A DNA stretch of 64,000 bases from Sulfurimonas sp. (GCA_027019335.1 JALUWV010000002.1:1-64000); one strand, 5' to 3'. Shown: positions 50,937 to 60,483, counted from the stretch's first letter. Numbers and translations are program-made. The notes: generated by a model from the sequence alone, not told the origin.

Positions 50937-52572
50937 TACCTAGCTTATTTTTTAGTTCTATCTTAAAACAAACGCCATCTTCTGTATTATATACTAAAAG
51001 TTTTCCTTGATGGTGTTCTTCGACAATTATTTTTGACATGTATAGACCAAGTCCTGTACCATTTTTTTCATTTTTGCTAGAAAAATAGGGGTCAAATATC
51101 TTAGATAAAACTTCTGGTGAAATGCCTCCTCCATTATCGCAAATAGAGATACTATATGCCTGCGTGTGAATTACTATAGATGGATTTTGTATTTGTTTCT
51201 CTTTAAAATTATCCTGAGCATTTTTAAAGATATTGAGAAGTACCTGTACCATTTCATTATCATGCATGAGAGAATTACTACTAGAGTGATAGTTGTTTTC
51301 TATCTGTATTCCATCTGCTAATAAAGCTGATTGAATAATTTTAAGTGCTTTTTCACAGACTACTTGTAGATTTGTCTCTTGTCTTTTTTTATTCGGTTTA
51401 TAGAAGTTTCTAAAATCATCGATGGTTGTTGTTAAACTTTGTAGATACTCCTCGATATTCATTAATTTTTTTAAAAAGTACTCTTTTTGTTCTTCTCTGC
51501 CTTCTTGAGTGTCAAGATTATAGTTCTCTAGTTCTATGGAAAATTTCATACTTGCAGCGGTTGTAGAGATAGCGTGTAAAGGCTGTCTCCACTGATGGGC
51601 TATCATGCTAATCATTTCACCCATTTGTGCTAAACGTGATTGTTGGAACATTTGATATTTTTGTTTACTCGTCACTTTTAAAAGATAGAAAGTGTATAAA
51701 AACAATAAGCTTATACTTACAAAAATAAAAAAAGTAATAAGATTATATTCAAAGATGGTATTTTCTAAAGAGAGCTTCTTTTTGACAAGAGCATCATGTA
51801 AAAAACTTCTATCGAAATCATTGAGCTTTTCTGAAATCACATATAATTCGTCAATTTCCTTCATCTCTTTTTTTGGAATAGCATTCATGCTTTTATAGGC
51901 AATAGTATCTTTTGAAATACTCTTGAGTTGTGTTATCAAATCTTTAAATTTTACTCTACTCTTTGGAGTAAGTAGGTCAAGGATATCACTTACTTCGACC
52001 ATACTTAAATGTACGAGTTTATGATGCTGAATAAAAGCTAATTGATTCTCTTGACTGAGCTGACCATCTTGTAAGAAATCTTGATATAAATATTTTAAAA
52101 TACCAACTGAAACTGAAAATTCTGGGAGATAATGTATAAGAAGAATACCAAAATAATATTTTTCTTTCTCCTGAGAAAACATAATCCCTGAAATATCTCC
52201 AACCCTATAATCTTCTCTATTGATAAAATCAAGGAAATTATAAATATCTGTACTTTTATAGTTTTGATTATATGTTCTAAAAAAATTCAAATGTTTTAAA
52301 ACTTTTTTATTTTGATACTTTGGGTGTTCTTTTAAGAAACTTTCAATATTACGAAGAAGAGTTTGTGTTTGTGCCTCTTTACCCTTTTGTAAGACTAATA
52401 AACTCATCGTATGCAACAACTTGAGATACTCTACACCGACTATTTTTTCTTTTGTTTGTAGCAATTCTTTTTGATATTGAGAATGAATCTGTGCATAAGA
52501 GTAAGCGATAATCATATAAAGTAAAAATGAGCCTATATAAATTACTCTTTTTTTATTGAATGCAGTTTGCAT
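50923..52572 (-). CDS. Membrane histidine kinase (HQWRQPL type)
   Basis: This 549-residue kinase has a membrane helix at 10-27 and another at about 272-297. Between them is a periplasmic, all-helical sensor region of about 240 residues, with no family I can name (KTKEKIVGVEYLKLLHTMSLLVLQ). The cytoplasmic part begins QQSRLAQMGEMISMIAHQWRQPLHAISTTA and ends with the HATPase motifs NIFKNAQDNFK, ICDNGGGIS and GTGLGLYMSKIIVEEHH. The helical periplasmic domain may sense nitrate/nitrite or a similar ligand, by analogy only. It lies 6 bases after the upstream REC-GGDEF-EAL gene. Confidence 0.92.
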   Translation of the reverse strand: MQTAFNKKRVIYIGSFLLYMIIAYSYAQIHSQYQKELLQTKEKIVGVEYLKLLHTMSLLVLQKGKEAQTQTLLRNIESFLKEHPKYQNKKVLKHLNFFRTYNQNYKSTDIYNFLDFINREDYRVGDISGIMFSQEKEKYYFGILLIHYLPEFSVSVGILKYLYQDFLQDGQLSQENQLAFIQHHKLVHLSMVEVSDILDLLTPKSRVKFKDLITQLKSISKDTIAYKSMNAIPKKEMKEIDELYVISEKLNDFDRSFLHDALVKKKLSLENTIFEYNLITFFIFVSISLLFLYTFYLLKVTSKQKYQMFQQSRLAQMGEMISMIAHQWRQPLHAISTTAASMKFSIELENYNLDTQEGREEQKEYFLKKLMNIEEYLQSLTTTIDDFRNFYKPNKKRQETNLQVVCEKALKIIQSALLADGIQIENNYHSSSNSLMHDNEMVQVLLNIFKNAQDNFKEKQIQNPSIVIHTQAYSISICDNGGGISPEVLSKIFDPYFSSKNEKNGTGLGLYMSKIIVEEHHQGKLLVYNTEDGVCFKIELKNKLGNDNE

Positions 52573-52578
52573 ACTTTG

Positions 52579-54267
52579 TTAGCTTAAATGTTCTAATGGT
52601 TCATAAAAATAAAATCCTTGGTACTCATCCACATGAAGCTCTTTTAAGAGTGAAAAAACTTTTTCATTATGGACAAACTCTGCAATCACTTTAATGCCAA
52701 GTTTATGAGAAAAACCAATAATCGCTTTGACTAAAATATAAGAACTTTCATCAGTATCAATATTTTTGACTAAAGAACCATCAATCTTGAGATAATCTGG
52801 TTTTATCTCTAAAATATATTCAAAGTTTGAAAAACCACTCCCAAAATCATCAATAGCAAAACGCACACCTTTTGCACGAAATCTTTTTATAAAATCTTTG
52901 ACAATATCATAATTTTCAAAAGACTCACTTTCTGTGATTTCAAAAACAAGTTGTGTAGCCAAGCCTTCATATGCATTTATAAATGTTGCTATACTATGAA
53001 TAAATTGTTTGTTTTGAATATCTCTAAATGTGAAATTGACACTTAAAACGACACCTGTTTCTTGTGCAAGTTTTAATGCACTAAAGATGACGGTAGAAGA
53101 GAGACTATCATACAGTTTTGTTTTCATAGCGACATCTAAAAAGAAAAAAGGAGTAATAAGCTTCTGTGAATTTGCTTCTCTTAAACGCATCAAGGTTTCA
53201 TACTTCACAACTTTTCCCGAGGCATCAACAATCCCTTGATACACGGGAACAACACGCTTGTCTTCAATAGCTGCTTTAATAGTATCTTTCCAAACAAGAA
53301 TATCTTTTTTTTCCTCATGTGTATCTATCTCTAAAGAGTATGCAAAAAACTTTTGCTGTTTCTTTTTCGCATACTCAAAAGCAATCTTTGCACACCCTAA
53401 AGGATTGTCTTGATGTATAGAAATGCCCATAGTAGCTTCAAGTGTTATAAAATCGTTTCCAATATTTATCTTGTAGTGTGAAAGCTCTTCAAAAAAAGAA
53501 GTAATGTACTCTTGATAGTCTTCCAAATCATTTTCTTTATATTCTTCTAAAAGTACAAATTCATCAGCAGAAATTCTATAGGCTTTAAAGTTTCGTATCT
53601 CGGCAAAATTTAAAATAAATTCACCAAATTTCTCCAAGATTAGATTACCAGTGGCTATACCATAAATCTCATTAAAAAGTTTAAACTCATCAATATCGAT
53701 AATAATTACAGTGGGTTTTTCATATTTTTTTACATCTTCAAAAAAAGAGTATCTACTTGAGAGCGGGGTTATATCATCAAAGTAAAGCTTTTCATATAAC
53801 TCTTGTGTGCGTAGCGTTACCTCTTCTTCAAGTTCTTTTTGATAGTTTTTTATCTGCTTTTTTAAATCAATTTGTTCCACCACTTTTTGCAGTGCCATTA
53901 AGAACTGATTGTGTTCAAGTGGTTTGAGTATATAATCAGAAGAGCCTAATTTTAAAGCATTTAAGAAAAGTTCTGCATCATTATAAGCTGAAAGGATAAG
54001 AACAGGGAGACCTCTATCTACTTTTCTAATCTCACTGAGCATTTCAAGACCTGTCATACGTGGCATGTTTATATCTGTAAGCACTAAATCAAATGCAGTA
54101 GTTTGAAACTTTTCTAAACCATCCTGCCCATTGACAGCTACACTCACATTACTGAAAAAATTTCCAAGCATTTCAAGCATAGATTTTCGTGCCATTTCAT
54201 CATCTTCAACATATAATAGTTTTAAATCTTTTGTCATTTTTTTGAGTTTTTTTATATCAATTTGCAT
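52579..54267 (-). CDS. REC-GGDEF-EAL response regulator with degenerate GGDEF
   Basis: This 562-residue protein has a receiver (about 14-130; LYVEDDEMAR, LVLTDINMPRMTG), a GGDEF domain in which the signature reads SADEF (about 230), and an EAL domain (about 315-560). The EAL half keeps YETLMR, FEITESESF, an intact IDDFGSGFS and YLKIDGSL. So synthesis of c-di-GMP is unlikely, while hydrolysis is plausible. It shares domain order with the protein at 47966-49684. Its stop is 6 bases before the membrane kinase, and its start codon shares one base with the stop of the double receiver. Confidence 0.92.
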   Translation of the reverse strand: MQIDIKKLKKMTKDLKLLYVEDDEMARKSMLEMLGNFFSNVSVAVNGQDGLEKFQTTAFDLVLTDINMPRMTGLEMLSEIRKVDRGLPVLILSAYNDAELFLNALKLGSSDYILKPLEHNQFLMALQKVVEQIDLKKQIKNYQKELEEEVTLRTQELYEKLYFDDITPLSSRYSFFEDVKKYEKPTVIIIDIDEFKLFNEIYGIATGNLILEKFGEFILNFAEIRNFKAYRISADEFVLLEEYKENDLEDYQEYITSFFEELSHYKINIGNDFITLEATMGISIHQDNPLGCAKIAFEYAKKKQQKFFAYSLEIDTHEEKKDILVWKDTIKAAIEDKRVVPVYQGIVDASGKVVKYETLMRLREANSQKLITPFFFLDVAMKTKLYDSLSSTVIFSALKLAQETGVVLSVNFTFRDIQNKQFIHSIATFINAYEGLATQLVFEITESESFENYDIVKDFIKRFRAKGVRFAIDDFGSGFSNFEYILEIKPDYLKIDGSLVKNIDTDESSYILVKAIIGFSHKLGIKVIAEFVHNEKVFSLLKELHVDEYQGFYFYEPLEHLS

Positions 54268-55082
54268 TATTTTCCTTCTATAGCTTCTAATCGTTTTTGG
54301 ATGGACAATCGTTCTTCTTTTTCATGGCGTACCTCTTTATATAAGGCTATCATATCAAGATTGACTGCGATTCGTGCATTTACCTCTTCTCTTATATACG
54401 GTTTTGTAATAAAATCATTGGCACCCGCTTTTAAAAATTCTACAGTAATAAGAGGATGGGTATGAATAGAAATAGCAAAAACAGCAATCTCCATACGGGA
54501 GAATTTCTTCCGAATGACTTTTGTAAGTTCTACACCATTATCGCCTGGCATTTCATAATCTATAAATGCAAGTTTAATATCGTTATGTCTACGAACAAGT
54601 TTGAGTGCTTCTATACTATTTTGTGCTTCGTATATAGTGAAGTTTTGATACTTTAAAAGTTCATGTAATCTTTGTCGACTTGTTTTAGAATCATCAACAA
54701 TAAGCACTTTCGTGTGATGATTGTTTAAAATTCTTCCAACAAGTGCGACTAAAGTTTCAAGTTTAGGATCATTTTCAAGGATAATATAGTCAATAATAGG
54801 CTTTTCAAGAATAGCATCTCGTAAATCTAAATGAAAACTACCTGTCATTGCAATAGATGGAATATCTTTTTGTATTAAGTAATCAAGCGCGCAAGTACCA
54901 CACTTTGGAAGATTTATATCGACTATAGCAAGTGCAATCTTATCTTTGTGAGTATCGCACAATTTTCTTGTTTCTAAAAAGTCTTGAGCGATAACACTCT
55001 TCAAGCCTTTTTCTTTGAGTTTATGACTTTGATAGAGTGCAATTGTTTTGTTGTCTTCAACAATTAAAATGACTTTTTCCAC
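54267..55082 (-). CDS. Double receiver protein (REC-REC)
   Basis: This 271-residue protein has two receiver domains in tandem. The first (1-120) has ILIVEDNK and the acceptor in LAIVDINLPKCG. The second (about 122-245) has VLIVDDSKTSRQRLHELLKYQNF, LAFIDYEMPGDNG and FITKPY. A short helical tail follows, with no DNA-binding or enzymatic output. Such proteins pass phosphoryl groups or bind partners. As first gene of the signalling run, 11 bases after ispG, it could collect signals from the three kinases. Confidence 0.92.
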   Translation of the reverse strand: MEKVILIVEDNKTIALYQSHKLKEKGLKSVIAQDFLETRKLCDTHKDKIALAIVDINLPKCGTCALDYLIQKDIPSIAMTGSFHLDLRDAILEKPIIDYIILENDPKLETLVALVGRILNNHHTKVLIVDDSKTSRQRLHELLKYQNFTIYEAQNSIEALKLVRRHNDIKLAFIDYEMPGDNGVELTKVIRKKFSRMEIAVFAISIHTHPLITVEFLKAGANDFITKPYIREEVNARIAVNLDMIALYKEVRHEKEERLSIQKRLEAIEGK

Positions 55083-55093
55083 CGAGAACCTCT

Positions 55094-56158
55094 TTATTTT
55101 TCAGTTTTTGCTGCCATTTCCTCAACTTCACTTACAAATCTATCGACAAGTTCACTTTCATCTAAGTTTGCAACGACATCGCCCTTGACCATGACAAGTC
55201 CTTTGCCTTTACCGTAAGCTATGGCTACATCTGCGTGTGCTGCTTCACCGATGGCATTGACAACACAACCCATAACAGAAACATCAAGCGGGGTTTTGAT
55301 GTGTGCGGTGCGTTTTTCTATCTCGGCTACGGCTGTGACTAGGTCTGCTTCAATGCGTCCACACGTAGGACAAGAGATGATGTTGAGTCCATCAGGCATG
55401 GCACCACTATCTTTTAAAATCGCTTTAGCAACTTTTATCTCTTCTTCGAGTTCCCCTGTAATACTGACTCGCATTGTGTCGCCGATACCTTCAAGCAGGA
55501 GTGTTCCAAGACCTATGGCACTTTTTACTGTCGCATGAAAGATAGTGCCTGCTTCTGTAACACCAAGGTGAAAAGGGTAGTTGTTTTTTGGGCGGAGCAT
55601 TCTGTAGGCTTCGACTGTTCTTTGGACATCACTTGCTTTGAGACTGACTTTAATGTCGGTGAAACCTAAATCTTCAAGGTATTTGATGTTGTACTCTGCT
55701 GAGGCTACCATCGCTTCAGGTGTAGGACCATACTTGTTATCAAACTCTTTTTCTAAGCTTCCTGCATTGACTCCAATGCGCACAGGGATAGAACGCTCTT
55801 GACAGGCTTTAACAATCTCTCGGATTTTACCTTTATCGCTAATATTTCCAGGGTTAAAACGGATACAATCCACAGATTCTGCGGCAATAAGTGCGAGTTT
55901 GTAGTTGAAGTGAATATCGGCAATGAGTGGCAAAGAAATCTGCTCTTTAATGGACTTGAGAGCTAAAGCATCTTGCATATCTGGCACGGCAACACGAACG
56001 ATGTCTGCCCCTGCAAAATGAAGTCTTTTTATCTGTTCAACAGTCGTTGCAACATCGTGTGTATTTGAGTATGTCATAGACTGTGTAGAGATAGGAGCAT
56101 CACCACCTACCGCCACATCGCCGACATATATTTTTTTAGTTGGGTATCTTTCAATCAT
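55094..56158 (-). CDS. ispG: 4-hydroxy-3-methylbut-2-en-1-yl diphosphate synthase IspG
   Basis: IspG (GcpE) makes HMBPP in the methylerythritol phosphate route to isoprenoids, using a 4Fe-4S cluster. The 354-residue protein starts with the signature [27 protein letters not shown]. It has [14 protein letters not shown] and RFNPGNI, and the cluster cysteines in ISCPTCGR (two) and VMGCVVN. It ends the conserved [13 protein letters not shown] motif. The length is normal for the short bacterial form. It is followed closely by the signalling run. Confidence 0.97.
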   Translation of the reverse strand: MIERYPTKKIYVGDVAVGGDAPISTQSMTYSNTHDVATTVEQIKRLHFAGADIVRVAVPDMQDALALKSIKEQISLPLIADIHFNYKLALIAAESVDCIRFNPGNISDKGKIREIVKACQERSIPVRIGVNAGSLEKEFDNKYGPTPEAMVASAEYNIKYLEDLGFTDIKVSLKASDVQRTVEAYRMLRPKNNYPFHLGVTEAGTIFHATVKSAIGLGTLLLEGIGDTMRVSITGELEEEIKVAKAILKDSGAMPDGLNIISCPTCGRIEADLVTAVAEIEKRTAHIKTPLDVSVMGCVVNAIGEAAHADVAIAYGKGKGLVMVKGDVVANLDESELVDRFVSEVEEMAAKTEK

Positions 56159-56197
56159 AAAAGAAAGTATACACTAATAGAGTTAAAAGTTAAAATT

Positions 56198-56461
56198 TCA
56201 TGCACTTTTTAAAGCATTTGCTAAAAATATTTTTATTAAAGATTGGTAAGGAACATCCATCGCATTTGCTTTGACTTTGAGTGCCTCAATCATATCTACA
56301 GGTAAACGCAAGGAGATACTTTTTGTACTCTTTTTTAAGTTGGCAAAATGGACTATTTTTGCCTTGTTCATATCAAAATACTCTGTAACATCATGATTAT
56401 CCCAAAAGTCCGACTCATCTGCTTCATTCTTGAAATCAGGTAATTGTTTAGATTCTCTCAT
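56198..56461 (-). CDS. brnA: BrnA-type antitoxin
   Basis: This 87-residue protein starts RESKQLPDFKNEADESDFWDNHDVTEYFDM, an acidic region typical of BrnA/CopG antitoxins (the FxxExEExxFW pattern). It ends in a ribbon-helix-helix (SISLRLPVDMIEALKVKANAMDVPYQSLIKIFL). It is encoded after, and overlapping by 14 bases, the BrnT toxin, the reverse of the usual antitoxin-first order and characteristic of BrnTA. It should neutralise BrnT and repress the operon. Confidence 0.9.
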   Translation of the reverse strand: MRESKQLPDFKNEADESDFWDNHDVTEYFDMNKAKIVHFANLKKSTKSISLRLPVDMIEALKVKANAMDVPYQSLIKIFLANALKSA

Positions 56462-56753
56462 AAATACTCCTCTCTTTTTTACTCATTGCTCGTGCTGATA
56501 TCACTCTGATATGCTTTACTCTTATTGTGAATACAACAGTGATTAACTGGGCAAAGTTGTTTTTCCCAAGAGCTACACAGCGACACTCATGAATGGAGTG
56601 TTTAAAATCTTCCACAATAAGCAATGGTTCATTAAAAAAAACTTCTTCGATTGCTGTCCATTTGAGTCCATGCTTCTTTTCATTTTTATGAATATTTCCA
56701 TCATCCCATTCAAAGCCAACTATCGCATCTACATCTAAGCAATCAAATTCCAT
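56448..56753 (-). CDS. brnT: BrnT-family ribonuclease toxin
   Basis: This 101-residue protein carries FEWDDGNIHKNEKKHGLKW, the BrnT signature (W-D-x-x-K-x-x-x-N-x-x-K-H), and VISARAMSKKERSIYE at the C-terminus, matching the R-x-A-x-x-x-E-R-x-x-Y motif. BrnT toxins are RelE-like ribonucleases. It forms an operon with BrnA. It lies close to the TonB receptor gene but is not obviously linked in function. Confidence 0.93.
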   Translation of the reverse strand: MEFDCLDVDAIVGFEWDDGNIHKNEKKHGLKWTAIEEVFFNEPLLIVEDFKHSIHECRCVALGKNNFAQLITVVFTIRVKHIRVISARAMSKKERSIYERI

Positions 56754-56784
56754 CTTTTTCCTTGTATATGTGTATTATATACAA

Positions 56785-58800
56785 TTAAAACTTAAAGTCC
56801 AAGTTTGTATAAAAGTAACGACCAGGTTCGTTGAGGAGCATTGTCTGTGCATTGTCCGTTACAAGTGTTAAGTCTGCATAAGAGTTACTTTGTGCGTATG
56901 TTTTGTTGAGGATATTGTTGAGACCTACTGTAAAATCAAATTGTTTATTGATTGCATGTTTTACTTTTGCATTGAAAACTGCCCAGCCTGCAATGACTTG
57001 TTCTCCGTTGTCTGAGTCTATGGTGTTCCATCTTTTACTTGCTTGCATATCGAGTGAGGCAAGGGAGTTGTTTGCATACTCGTAGTTGAGTGCAAGTTTG
57101 GCTCGTAGTGGTGCCATATCTGCTAAGTCTCTATCCGTTTGACCTGCAAGTGCATGGTCTTTTTTTCCTCTTTTATAAGAAACTCCCGTGTCAATACTTA
57201 TATCATCTGTAGCATAGTAAGAGCCACTAAGTTCTAGTCCATAGACGGTTGCATCAACATTGACAAATGTTTGTGTGCTTGCATTTGTATAGATATAATC
57301 TTTGAGTTTTGAGTAAAAAGTTTTTATTTTGAATGTAAAATCATCATTGTCTGTTGTGAGTCCAAGGTCAATCTCACGATTTTTTGTCTGGTTTAGGTTT
57401 GGATTTCCTATGAGACGAAGGGTAGGGGGTGTGCCTGCTATGAGTTTGTTAAAGTAGAGTTCTCTTGCATCTGGAACACGTGCCGCTTGCCCAAAGCCTA
57501 CAAAGAGTTTATTGTCTGGGTTGAAGTGATATGTTGTCATGAGATTAGCACTCAAAGCATTGTAACTATTTGCTTGATACGTATCATTTGTGATTTTTGT
57601 ATGGTCATATCTCGAGCCAAGTACAAAGTCAAGACTATTGTAAGATTTACTCACTTTTGCAAATATGGCATTGTTCTTCGTGATAGTGTTATCAATACTT
57701 TTTGCATTACTTGCTGATGGAAGGAGAGTTTGTACACCACTATTTACATTTGTTTTGTAGTATTTTCCATCCCAATTCCTTCGGCTACTCTCAAGCCCAA
57801 GTAAAAGTTTATAGCTCTCCACCTCAAAACTATTTTTAAGTTTTAAGCCTTGCATCGTTGTTGTAAGCTCACTCGTTACATAGTTTGGTGTACCTGATTG
57901 TCTAAACTTTGTAGACATTGGATGTTTGACATCAGAGTAGTAGTACTCAAGATTTATATTTTTGTAGATATCGCTTAGATTATCTATATTGTATGCTATG
58001 CTATAGATGTTTGAATCATCATAGAGGGCATCCATTGTAGTGTTTGCATAGAGAATATTATCGCTTCTGTTTGCTGTAACACTGAGGCGAAGTTCTTGGT
58101 TTTGTGCTGTTGTGATAAAAGCTTTTGCTTGCACACTTTTTTTCTTATAGGCTTGCATATCGTGGTATTGTGCTTGATAGGCTTGTGTTGCTAAAGTAGG
58201 ATGTTTGGCAACATAGTTGTCTATTTGTTGGGCAAGGGTATTGCCATCGCCATCTTTGTACTGGTCACTTGATTCTGTGGAAGCTGTGAGAAGCATACGG
58301 ATGACATCATTACCACCACTTCCTGTAATGCCAAATTTTTTATAGTTCCATGCACCAAAACCGACATTGATTTGCCCTTTCAGCTCTTTTGTCGGCTTCT
58401 TTGTTTTGATTTTGAGCCCACCACTAAGTACCCCAAAGTTTTCGACATCATAAGGACCTTCTATCACTTCTATAGAACTTATTTGATTGGCAACAACATG
58501 AGAGATAGGAGGGTCCATTCTGTTTGGACATGCCCCAAAAACCTTTGCTCCATCAACCTCTATACTAATGTTATCCCGTTTTTGCCCACGGATGAGGACA
58601 TCATTTGCAATGCCACTACGTCGTATCATATCAATACTAGGAATATCTTTACTCAGTGCATCGGCTGTATCTGCTGAAGTTTGTGCATTTTGTGCAACTT
58701 CTGTTATAACTGTTGATTCTATGCCGATGGGTGCGAGTTCTATATCTGCCCCATAGAGTGACGCAAATGTAAGGAAAGAGAGAGGAATAAATTTTTTCAT
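56785..58800 (-). CDS. TonB-dependent outer-membrane receptor, possibly copper-type (OprC/NosA-like)
   Basis: This 671-residue protein has a signal peptide (KKFIPLSFLTFASLYG). The plug domain has DVLIRGQKRDNISIEVDGAKVFGACPNRMDPPISHV and EVIEGPYDVENFGVLSGG. A 22-stranded barrel ends in the aromatic residue of FYTNLDFKF. The CPNRMDPP motif in the plug is reminiscent of the copper-linked receptors OprC/NosA, which import copper, e.g. for nitrous oxide reductase. Since a nor locus lies nearby in the window, a copper role is plausible. However, similar receptors may bind other metals, and the ligand is not proven. Confidence 0.88.
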   Translation of the reverse strand: MKKFIPLSFLTFASLYGADIELAPIGIESTVITEVAQNAQTSADTADALSKDIPSIDMIRRSGIANDVLIRGQKRDNISIEVDGAKVFGACPNRMDPPISHVVANQISSIEVIEGPYDVENFGVLSGGLKIKTKKPTKELKGQINVGFGAWNYKKFGITGSGGNDVIRMLLTASTESSDQYKDGDGNTLAQQIDNYVAKHPTLATQAYQAQYHDMQAYKKKSVQAKAFITTAQNQELRLSVTANRSDNILYANTTMDALYDDSNIYSIAYNIDNLSDIYKNINLEYYYSDVKHPMSTKFRQSGTPNYVTSELTTTMQGLKLKNSFEVESYKLLLGLESSRRNWDGKYYKTNVNSGVQTLLPSASNAKSIDNTITKNNAIFAKVSKSYNSLDFVLGSRYDHTKITNDTYQANSYNALSANLMTTYHFNPDNKLFVGFGQAARVPDARELYFNKLIAGTPPTLRLIGNPNLNQTKNREIDLGLTTDNDDFTFKIKTFYSKLKDYIYTNASTQTFVNVDATVYGLELSGSYYATDDISIDTGVSYKRGKKDHALAGQTDRDLADMAPLRAKLALNYEYANNSLASLDMQASKRWNTIDSDNGEQVIAGWAVFNAKVKHAINKQFDFTVGLNNILNKTYAQSNSYADLTLVTDNAQTMLLNEPGRYFYTNLDFKF

Positions 58801-58866
58801 AAAATGACCTTAGTGTGTTTTATGAAATTATAAAATAGAAGTGTTACATTAGTGTTAAGTTCGTAT

Positions 58867-59193
58867 TTATAACTCAAACATTTGAATAAGCATTTTAGAA
58901 ATTTCTTGAGATGTTTTTTTATCAGCAGTCCCTAATCTCTTAACAAGCCTTGTTTTATCAACTGTTCTTATTTGGTCTAATAAGACTAAACCCTCTTTTT
59001 TTTCAAATTTTATCTTTGGTCTAAATATAAAATCAAAACCTTTAGAAGTCATTGGTGCAACAATGACAGTTTTTAAGAGATTCATTTCATTTGGTGAAAT
59101 AATTATACAGGGTCGAGTCTTTTGTATCTCAGAACCAACCGTAGGATTTAATGTAACTAAGTAAATATCAAATCGTTTGAGAGTCGCTACCAT
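58867..59193 (-). CDS. mazF: MazF/PemK-family toxin (second)
   Basis: This 108-residue protein has KRFDIYLVTLNPTVGSEIQKTRPCIIISP, the MazF N-terminal signature. VIVAPMTSKG and LDQIRTVDKTRLVKRLG follow, conserved in the PemK/MazF group. It is a predicted endoribonuclease. It overlaps the upstream antitoxin by 7 bases. It is distinct in sequence from the MazF at 24609-24956 and is paired with an AbrB-type rather than an RHH antitoxin. Confidence 0.94.
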   Translation of the reverse strand: MVATLKRFDIYLVTLNPTVGSEIQKTRPCIIISPNEMNLLKTVIVAPMTSKGFDFIFRPKIKFEKKEGLVLLDQIRTVDKTRLVKRLGTADKKTSQEISKMLIQMFEL

Positions 59194-59447
59194 TGCCAGT
59201 CTTCTAAATCATTATCATTTAAAAGTTCTTCTAAAACTGCTTCATCTTGAAGGTTTCCATGCTGTAAGATTACTTGTTCAATATTTCTTTTCCAAGTCTC
59301 TCTTGATGTGTTATTAACTGGTCTAATCAGTAAACCATTGTCCAATACCTCTAGTTCCAAATTAACATTTTCAAGGTGGGCTTGTTGTATTAAAGGTTTA
59401 GGAATCCGAATCCCTTGAGAATTTCCAATTTTTGTAAGTGTTGTCAT
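59187..59447 (-). CDS. mazE: MazE-type antitoxin (AbrB/SpoVT fold)
   Basis: This 86-residue protein opens with TLTKIGNSQGIRIPKPLIQQAHL, the swapped-hairpin AbrB DNA-binding motif of MazE (with GNSxGIRIPK). A disordered acidic C-terminal tail (about 50-86, with RETWKRNIEQVI and NDNDLEDWQW) follows that would wrap the toxin. It is upstream of and overlaps mazF. Confidence 0.94.
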   Translation of the reverse strand: MTTLTKIGNSQGIRIPKPLIQQAHLENVNLELEVLDNGLLIRPVNNTSRETWKRNIEQVILQHGNLQDEAVLEELLNDNDLEDWQW

Positions 59448-59507
59448 AATGAATGCCTTTATGTAATTATATTGTAATTACATTTATACAATAATTAATC
59501 TTTAGAA

Positions 59508-60479
59508 TTAAATTGAAAAGTTCATCGTTACACAGTGCAAAGAGCCATGTTGGCGAATAAGGATAGAACAATCTATGGGGATAATGTCTCGGTTTGGAAA
59601 TGTTTTTTCAAAAATACTTATTGCCTCTATATCACTCTTTACATTATAAATAGGGACAAGTACCGCCCCATTTACGAAGAGAAAGTTTGCATAAGTTGCA
59701 GGGAGTCTTTCACCTTCAAAAAAAATAGCATCTGTCATAGGAAGTGGGATAAGTTTGAACTGATGGTGTGTCGCAAGTGTTTGTAACTCTTGTTCCATAA
59801 GTTGTAATTCTTTATAATGAGTATCTTTTTTCTCTAAACACTGCACATACATTATAGTGTCTTCACTGATGAAACGTGCGAGGGTGTCTATGTGCGCGTC
59901 TGTGTCATCGCCTAGCAAAAAGCCATGTTCTAAAAAAAGTATCTCTTTGGCAAGAAGAAACTTTTGTAATGCTTCTTCACTCTCTTTTTTACTCAGATGT
60001 GGGTAGCGGTTGTGCATGGTTTGTGTTGTTGTGAGGATATTACCTGCTCCATTACTCTCTACGGCTCCTCCTTCTAAGATAAAATCACAAATGATGGCTT
60101 CAGGGTTTACAAAGGCAGTCATAGCATTGTCTTTTGTAGCTTCAAACTTGTTCCCCCAAGCATTGAAAGTGAAGTTTCGTAACTCTTTTTTTTCATCATT
60201 CCAAAGACTCAAAGCCGAACAATCTCTCGCCCAAGTATCATCACAAAGATACTCTACAAAGTTTAGGTTATGGGTATCTGCGAAATGTTGTTTGACCGCA
60301 TGAACATCGGCACAAATGATTTTGCATGGTTGATATCTTCTCATGGTATTGATGATGTTTACAAAAGTTTCTTCTGCCTCTTTGAGGTAGGGTTGCCAGT
60401 CGGTTTGCGCATGGGGAAAGATAATTTGGGTAAAAGATTGTTCGTAAAATTCAGCGATTAATCCATTTTGTAAGTTCAT
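59508..60479 (-). CDS. aguA: Agmatine deiminase / peptidyl-arginine deiminase family protein
   Basis: I start it at MNLQNGLIAEFYEQSF (60479), because the longer reading to 60611 runs into alr and adds residues not seen in the family. The 323-residue protein has the deiminase motifs DTWARDCSALSL, FILEGGAVESNGAG, TDAHIDTLARF and the catalytic cysteine in GSLHCVTMNF. Agmatine deiminase makes N-carbamoylputrescine, a putrescine precursor. The stop lies 60 bases downstream of the mazE start, on the same strand. Confidence 0.93.
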   Translation of the reverse strand: MNLQNGLIAEFYEQSFTQIIFPHAQTDWQPYLKEAEETFVNIINTMRRYQPCKIICADVHAVKQHFADTHNLNFVEYLCDDTWARDCSALSLWNDEKKELRNFTFNAWGNKFEATKDNAMTAFVNPEAIICDFILEGGAVESNGAGNILTTTQTMHNRYPHLSKKESEEALQKFLLAKEILFLEHGFLLGDDTDAHIDTLARFISEDTIMYVQCLEKKDTHYKELQLMEQELQTLATHHQFKLIPLPMTDAIFFEGERLPATYANFLFVNGAVLVPIYNVKSDIEAISIFEKTFPNRDIIPIDCSILIRQHGSLHCVTMNFSI

Positions 60480-60483
60480 AGTG

